From Bacteroidota bacterium (GTDB lineage: Bacteria; Bacteroidota; Ignavibacteria; UBA10030; UBA8401), in assembly GCA_003456055.1 (NCBI GenBank), contig DMPG01000294.1:318-7745 (forward strand): a DNA stretch of 7,428 nucleotides. Reading direction: 5' to 3'. Positions 6,332-7,428 of this stretch are shown one piece after another. A program made the position numbers and the translations under genes. Under the pieces are notes generated by a model. The model was not told the origin of the DNA, searched no databases, and worked only from the letters and a program-made list of their open reading frames with translations. Positions within the stretch are counted from its first letter, which is position 1; each line of letters starts with the position of its first letter.

Positions 6332-6817
6332 TCAACCCGTTCCGTTCAATAGCCAGAATCCAACATCGACCCACTTTCCGAATTTATTTCCCACCTCCGG
6401 AAAATGTCCTACCTTTGTGAATCCGCATTTCTCATGTAATTTTACGCTCGCTTCGTTTGGCAGAGATATTCCGCCGATGATAACGTGATACTTTGGTAAG
6501 AGTAACGAGAGTAATTCCGAGTAGAGTTTAAAACCAATCCCTTTGCCGCTCGATCCGTTTCGTAAATAAATGGTCGATTCGACAGAGCTATCATACGCTT
6601 TTCGATCCCGGAATTTGGAGGCATATGCGTAACCAATGACTTGATTGTTTTCTTCGTAGACAAGATATGGGCCTATTCTTTTATAGGTCATCATTCGTTT
6701 TGCAATGTCAACTGGTGTTATCGGATCGAGTTCAAATGTAACGATCGAGTTCAGAATGTAGTAATTGTAAATCTCCGCTATTGTAGCGGCATCTGAAACA
6801 TGAGCTTCTCTGATCAT
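6332..6817 (-). CDS. GNAT N-acetyltransferase, phosphinothricin/MnaT type
   Basis: This 161-residue single-domain cytoplasmic GNAT enzyme would transfer an acetyl group from acetyl-CoA to an amino group. The family includes phosphinothricin/methionine-sulfone acetyltransferases (Pat/Bar, MnaT/YncA). Family marks include IYNYYILNSIVTFEL at about residues 16-30, strand VIGYAYASKFRDR at 60-72, the acetyl-CoA loop SSGKGIG at 89-95, and the diagnostic C-terminal block NEASVKLHEKCGFTKVGHF followed by KFGKWVDVGFW (121-155). The loop Arg/Gln that often precedes the glycine-rich stretch is Ser here. The natural substrate in such chromosomal copies is usually an amino-acid analogue and cannot be read from sequence. 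The ATG at 6817 has GGGGA five bases upstream. It lies downstream of pyrG on the same strand with a 135-base gap that contains a repeat element, so co-transcription is possible but unproven. It ends against the shared terminator. Confidence 0.9.
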   Translation of the reverse strand: MIREAHVSDAATIAEIYNYYILNSIVTFELDPITPVDIAKRMMTYKRIGPYLVYEENNQVIGYAYASKFRDRKAYDSSVESTIYLRNGSSGKGIGFKLYSELLSLLLPKYHVIIGGISLPNEASVKLHEKCGFTKVGHFPEVGNKFGKWVDVGFWLLNGTG

Positions 6818-6852
6818 TCATTTCCCCGTACACATTTCTCGTAAGAAAAAAC

Positions 6853-6889
6853 AAGATTTTTCTCCCGCTAAAGCAGGATCGAAATGACA
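6853..6889 (-). repeat. candidate dispersed intergenic repeat (TGTCATTTCGA...GAGAAA type)
   Basis: On the minus strand the sequence opens with TGTCATTTCGAT, then CCTGC TTTA GCGGG, which can fold into a 5-base-pair stem with one G-U pair, and closes with AGAAAAATCTT. This arrangement of conserved flanks around a small variable hairpin resembles a dispersed intergenic repeat I know from Bacteroidota-related genomes. It lies between pyrG and the acetyltransferase gene. Only one copy is in the window, so its repeated nature is inferred from memory. Confidence 0.45.
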
Positions 6890-6952
6890 ATGACTGAAAT
6901 ATTTTCAAATCAACTACTCAAATACTTCATGACTCATTTATTCCACGACTTC

Positions 6953-7428
6953 TTACTTCTTCCCCTTATTATACTCCACCGCCGCTTTCACAAAATCTCT
7001 GAACAACGGATGCGGTGTAAGCGCGCGGGATTTCAATTCGGGATGGAACTGTCCTCCCACGAACCAGGGATGATCTTTCAGTTCCGCAATTTCCACCAGA
7101 TTATTATCCGGTGATGTTCCGCTGAAGACCATTCCATGTTCGGCAAGCACTTTTCTAAATTTATTGTTCACCTCATAACGATGACGGTGGCGTTCGTAGA
7201 TCAATTCTTTTTTATATGCGGCATACGCTTTTGTTCCTTTTTGCACTGCGCACGGATATGCGCCAAGCCGCATAGTTCCACCCATATTTTTGATATTCCG
7301 CTGATCTGCCATCATATCGATCACGTTATATTTTGTCTTTTTAAATTCAGCACTGTTTGCACCTTTCAACCCGCAGACATTCCGTGCAAATTCGATAATG
7401 GCGCACTGCATTCCAAGACAGATACCGA
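6953..7428 (-). CDS. pyrG: CTP synthase, C-terminal glutaminase domain (5' part outside the window)
   Basis: CTP synthase makes CTP from UTP and ATP using ammonia released from glutamine by its C-terminal class I glutamine amidotransferase domain; this is the last step of de novo pyrimidine nucleotide synthesis in the cytoplasm. The frame is open to the right edge. The codons next to the edge give GICLGMQ, the nucleophile elbow, with the catalytic Cys codon at 7418-7420. The rest of the triad, His and Glu, is in QFHPELKSR near the C-terminus. Other family marks are [41 protein letters not shown] and the tail [14 protein letters not shown]. The Met at 7411 is internal, not a start; the synthetase domain and true start lie beyond the window. 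Only about 157 of the usual 530-550 residues are present. It ends with TAA at 6953 and is followed by no clear terminator. Confidence 0.97.
   Translation of the reverse strand, partial: GICLGMQCAIIEFARNVCGLKGANSAEFKKTKYNVIDMMADQRNIKNMGGTMRLGAYPCAVQKGTKAYAAYKKELIYERHRHRYEVNNKFRKVLAEHGMVFSGTSPDNNLVEIAELKDHPWFVGGQFHPELKSRALTPHPLFRDFVKAAVEYNKGKK

Noticed and set aside
7409..7411. Met codon as the start of a small amidotransferase protein
   Set aside because: The frame continues upstream to the window edge and encodes GICLG before the Met, placing the catalytic Cys upstream of it. It is internal to CTP synthase.
1..7428. CRISPR array, tRNA, rRNA, insertion sequence or phage genes
   Set aside because: No regularly spaced direct repeats with unique spacers, no cloverleaf-like segment, and no transposase or integrase motif was found on either strand.

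Overview
The window looks like chromosomal DNA from the Bacteroidota/Chlorobiota/Ignavibacteriota side of the bacterial tree (FCB group). This is an inference. It rests on a PorV/PorQ-like outer-membrane beta-barrel, weak or absent Shine-Dalgarno sequences at most starts, terminators of the CCCAAA-loop-TTTGGG kind, and an intergenic repeat of the TGTCATTTCGA...GAGAAA type that I recall from that group. No rRNA, tRNA, CRISPR array, insertion sequence or phage gene is visible.

Layout from left to right. Bases 53-2365 (minus) hold a two-gene unit: an NFACT protein (RqcH, ribosome-associated quality control) followed after 3 bases by a response regulator that carries a histidine-kinase dimerisation/phosphoacceptor segment but no ATPase domain. 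Bases 2403-2439 form a perfect hairpin that terminates the next minus-strand gene, an all-helical coiled-coil lipoprotein (2454-3227) of unknown function. A spacer of about 440 bases (3228-3664) separates this lipoprotein from the divergent plus-strand genes. It contains a candidate promoter with a perfect 14-base palindrome over its -10 region and a doubtful coding remnant.

Bases 3665-6236 (plus) hold two exported proteins 70 bases apart: a PorV/PorQ-like barrel with a C-terminal Phe, and a signal-peptide protein made almost entirely of 24-residue MORN-like (YwqK-type) repeats. Both are visibly richer in A+T than the flanking genes. A bidirectional hairpin terminator (6266-6296) separates them from the convergent minus-strand genes: a GNAT acetyltransferase of the phosphinothricin/MnaT type (6332-6817) and the C-terminal glutaminase half of CTP synthase (pyrG), which runs off the right edge.

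The flanks are ordinary housekeeping functions (translation quality control, signalling, pyrimidine nucleotide synthesis). The accessory part is the centre, 2.4-6.3 kb, with three envelope proteins in a row: lipoprotein, barrel and exported repeat protein. The barrel and the repeat protein may form a surface module, but nothing in the sequence gives its function. I see no clear new defence or mobile system. The most unusual items are the kinase-like regulator without an ATPase, its tight coupling to rqcH, and the uninterrupted, super-periodic repeat array.
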